DNA of 7,344 bases, taken from assembly GCA_030528765.1 (NCBI GenBank), contig JAUMYD010000095.1, positions 1 to 7,344 on the forward strand, read 5' to 3'. The position numbers and the translations under genes are program-made. The DNA is from Bacillota bacterium. Lineage in GTDB: Bacteria > Bacillota > Dehalobacteriia > UBA4068. The notes beneath the pieces were generated by a model that was not told the DNA's origin, did not search any database, and saw only the letters and a program-made list of their open reading frames with translations. Shown piece by piece: positions 6,435-7,344 of this stretch; position 1 is the first letter of the stretch, and the number at the start of each line of letters is the position of its first letter.

Positions 6435-6812
6435 ATGATCAAATCAGTACACCATATTTCTTTGCGGGCAAATGGACCGCAGGCCTTTGAAAAGGCTATT
6501 TCTTTCTATAAGGAACTGTTGGGCTGCAGCGTGATCCGTCGCTGGGGTGACCAGCGGGGTATCATGCTGGATGCCGGAAACTGCATTCTGGAGATTCTTT
6601 CTACCGGCCCGGAGGAGGATCAGGATGGATTTTGGCAGCACTTGGCCTTTACCGTGGAGGATCTTGAGATGGTCACGGAAAAGCTTCGCAGCGCTTCCTA
6701 CCCCATTACCAGGGAACCGAAAAAATTGACCCTTGGTGAGGATTACCCGATTTATATTTCTTTTTGTCGGGGCCCTTTGGGGGAGGAGATTGAGTTTCTT
6801 CAGGAGCTGTAA
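6435..6812 (+). CDS. VOC superfamily (glyoxalase/dioxygenase fold) protein
   Basis: The 125-residue protein consists of two beta-alpha-beta-beta-beta modules, the vicinal oxygen chelate fold. The first starts at SVHHISL and includes the helix AISFYKELLG and the strand NCILEIL. The second starts at WQHLAFTVED and ends in EEIEFLQEL. The four usual metal-ligand positions are occupied by His 7, Glu 53, His 69 and Glu 120, so it probably binds a divalent metal. The fold covers glyoxalase I, fosfomycin-resistance enzymes, epimerases and ring-cleavage dioxygenases, and the sequence alone does not choose among them. It lies 95 bases after the transporter gene and on the same strand. It may belong to the sulfonation operon or simply follow it. 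The gap holds a small hairpin (6350-6370) but no clear promoter or terminator. Confidence 0.85.
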   Translation: MIKSVHHISLRANGPQAFEKAISFYKELLGCSVIRRWGDQRGIMLDAGNCILEILSTGPEEDQDGFWQHLAFTVEDLEMVTEKLRSASYPITREPKKLTLGEDYPIYISFCRGPLGEEIEFLQEL

Positions 6813-6853
6813 TTCGGCTTCTCCTCTGCGGATTAAATCAACGGAGCAGAAAA

Positions 6854-7159
6854 ATGATGATAAGCATTTGTTTCGCAGCGCTTCCACTTCTGCCCTCTCT
6901 TGGGCTGGTTTGTTTTTTGCTGCTTTCCGGAATTTCTCTTCTTGTCTGCTGCTACGATAAATACTCTGCACAGAAGGGGGATCTTCCACGCATACCGGAA
7001 AAGACTCTTTGGCTGCTGGCTGCTTTTGGCGGAGCACTGGCTATGTATCTTAGCATGCGTCTGATTCGACATAAAACTTTGCATAAAAACTTTATGCTTG
7101 GCTTGCCTTTGATGATCCTGGCGCATTTTATTCTGCTGATCCTTGCATTGTTCCTTTAA
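6854..7159 (+). CDS. DUF1294 family small membrane protein
   Basis: This protein of 101 residues has a hydrophobic N-terminal segment (about 8-33), a conserved polar loop, a second hydrophobic stretch (about 52-68) and a third at the C terminus (about 79-101). The DUF1294 signature is clear: YDK at 34-36, RIPEKTL at 46-52, a GG pair, and RHKT at 72-75. The family has no established function; in other bacteria it is sometimes joined to a cold-shock domain, which is absent here. GGAG at 6843-6846 lies seven bases before ATG at 6854; a second ATG follows immediately. The gene is 41 bases after the VOC gene, which suggests co-transcription. No strong terminator follows it, and an insertion sequence begins about 75 bases downstream. 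Confidence 0.85.
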   Translation: MMISICFAALPLLPSLGLVCFLLLSGISLLVCCYDKYSAQKGDLPRIPEKTLWLLAAFGGALAMYLSMRLIRHKTLHKNFMLGLPLMILAHFILLILALFL

Positions 7160-7233
7160 AAGCTGCGGCTAAGGAGGCTGGGGGGAGAGTGTATTTTTCA
7201 GTCTGCAAGAAAACCAGAAAAGAGCGGCCTGAG

Positions 7234-7344
7234 TGAAGTGGCCCCAAAAAGTTAGACAATATTTCAAAGTAAAAATTGTTTAAGCCGCTGAAAGGGCTTG
7301 CTGTCTGTGAATCGCAGGCGGCAAGCCCTTAAGTTTTGCCTTAA
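7234..7344 (-). mobile_element. Right end of an IS3-family (IS150-type) insertion sequence, continuing past the window
   Basis: The tip TGAAGTGGCCCCAAAAAG at 7234, continuing to about 7258, has the layout of IS150-group terminal repeats: TG, six bases, CCCC, then A-rich and GTTAGACA. The transposase end lies 22 bases inside on the minus strand, as expected for the end of the element downstream of its transposase. The other end and the target duplication are outside the window or unidentifiable here. Confidence 0.78.
7280..7344 (-). CDS. IS3-family transposase (OrfB), last 20 residues
   Basis: Read on the minus strand, the frame is open from the right edge to a TAA at 7282-7280. It encodes KAKLKGLPPAIHRQQALSAA. 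The KAKLKGL-P-x-x-x-R pattern is the usual C terminus of IS150-group integrase-type transposases (rve domain), which carry a DDE catalytic triad further upstream. Only the tail is in view, so completeness and activity cannot be judged. Its position just inside the terminal repeat supports the call. The small size makes the evidence rest on motif recognition plus context. Confidence 0.75.
   Translation of the reverse strand, partial: KAKLKGLPPAIHRQQALSAA

Overview
The window looks like a chromosomal segment of a Gram-positive, probably clostridial (Bacillota) bacterium. The grounds are strong purine-rich Shine-Dalgarno sites, moderate GC content with AT-rich intergenic DNA, a clostridial-type stand-alone E2-like acyltransferase homologue, a DUF1294 membrane protein and an IS3/IS150-type insertion sequence end. 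The species cannot be named from the sequence.

Layout. Positions 3-500 (+) hold the C-terminal ATPase part of a sensor histidine kinase that begins outside the window. It converges with a minus-strand gene (598-1434) for a protein of the 2-oxoacid dehydrogenase E2 / chloramphenicol acetyltransferase fold, in which the catalytic His and Asp positions are not conserved. An AT-rich divergent intergenic region (1435-1640) follows. From it runs a plus-strand gene series: a Sulfotransf_3-type sulfotransferase (1641-2768), cysD (2769-3650), a cysN-cysC fusion (3687-5561), a TSUP/TauE-SafE membrane transporter (5596-6339), a VOC/glyoxalase-fold protein (6435-6812) and a DUF1294 membrane protein (6854-7159). 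At the right edge an IS3-family element enters: its terminal inverted repeat starts at about 7234, and the last 20 codons of its transposase lie on the minus strand.

How the genes fit together. CysD and CysN form ATP sulfurylase (sulfate + ATP to APS). The CysC domain is APS kinase (APS to PAPS). The sulfotransferase directly upstream uses PAPS as sulfonate donor. The TSUP protein could move sulfate, sulfite or an organosulfur compound. No APS/PAPS reductase, sulfite reductase or cysteine synthase gene is visible. The simplest reading is therefore a PAPS-supply-plus-sulfonation module that modifies an unknown acceptor, not an assimilatory sulfate reduction operon. This resembles in concept the sulfotransferase/PAPS clusters described for steroid sulfonation in gut Bacteroides, but nothing in the sequence identifies the acceptor here. 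The VOC and DUF1294 genes follow on the same strand with larger gaps, and their link to sulfonation is unproven.
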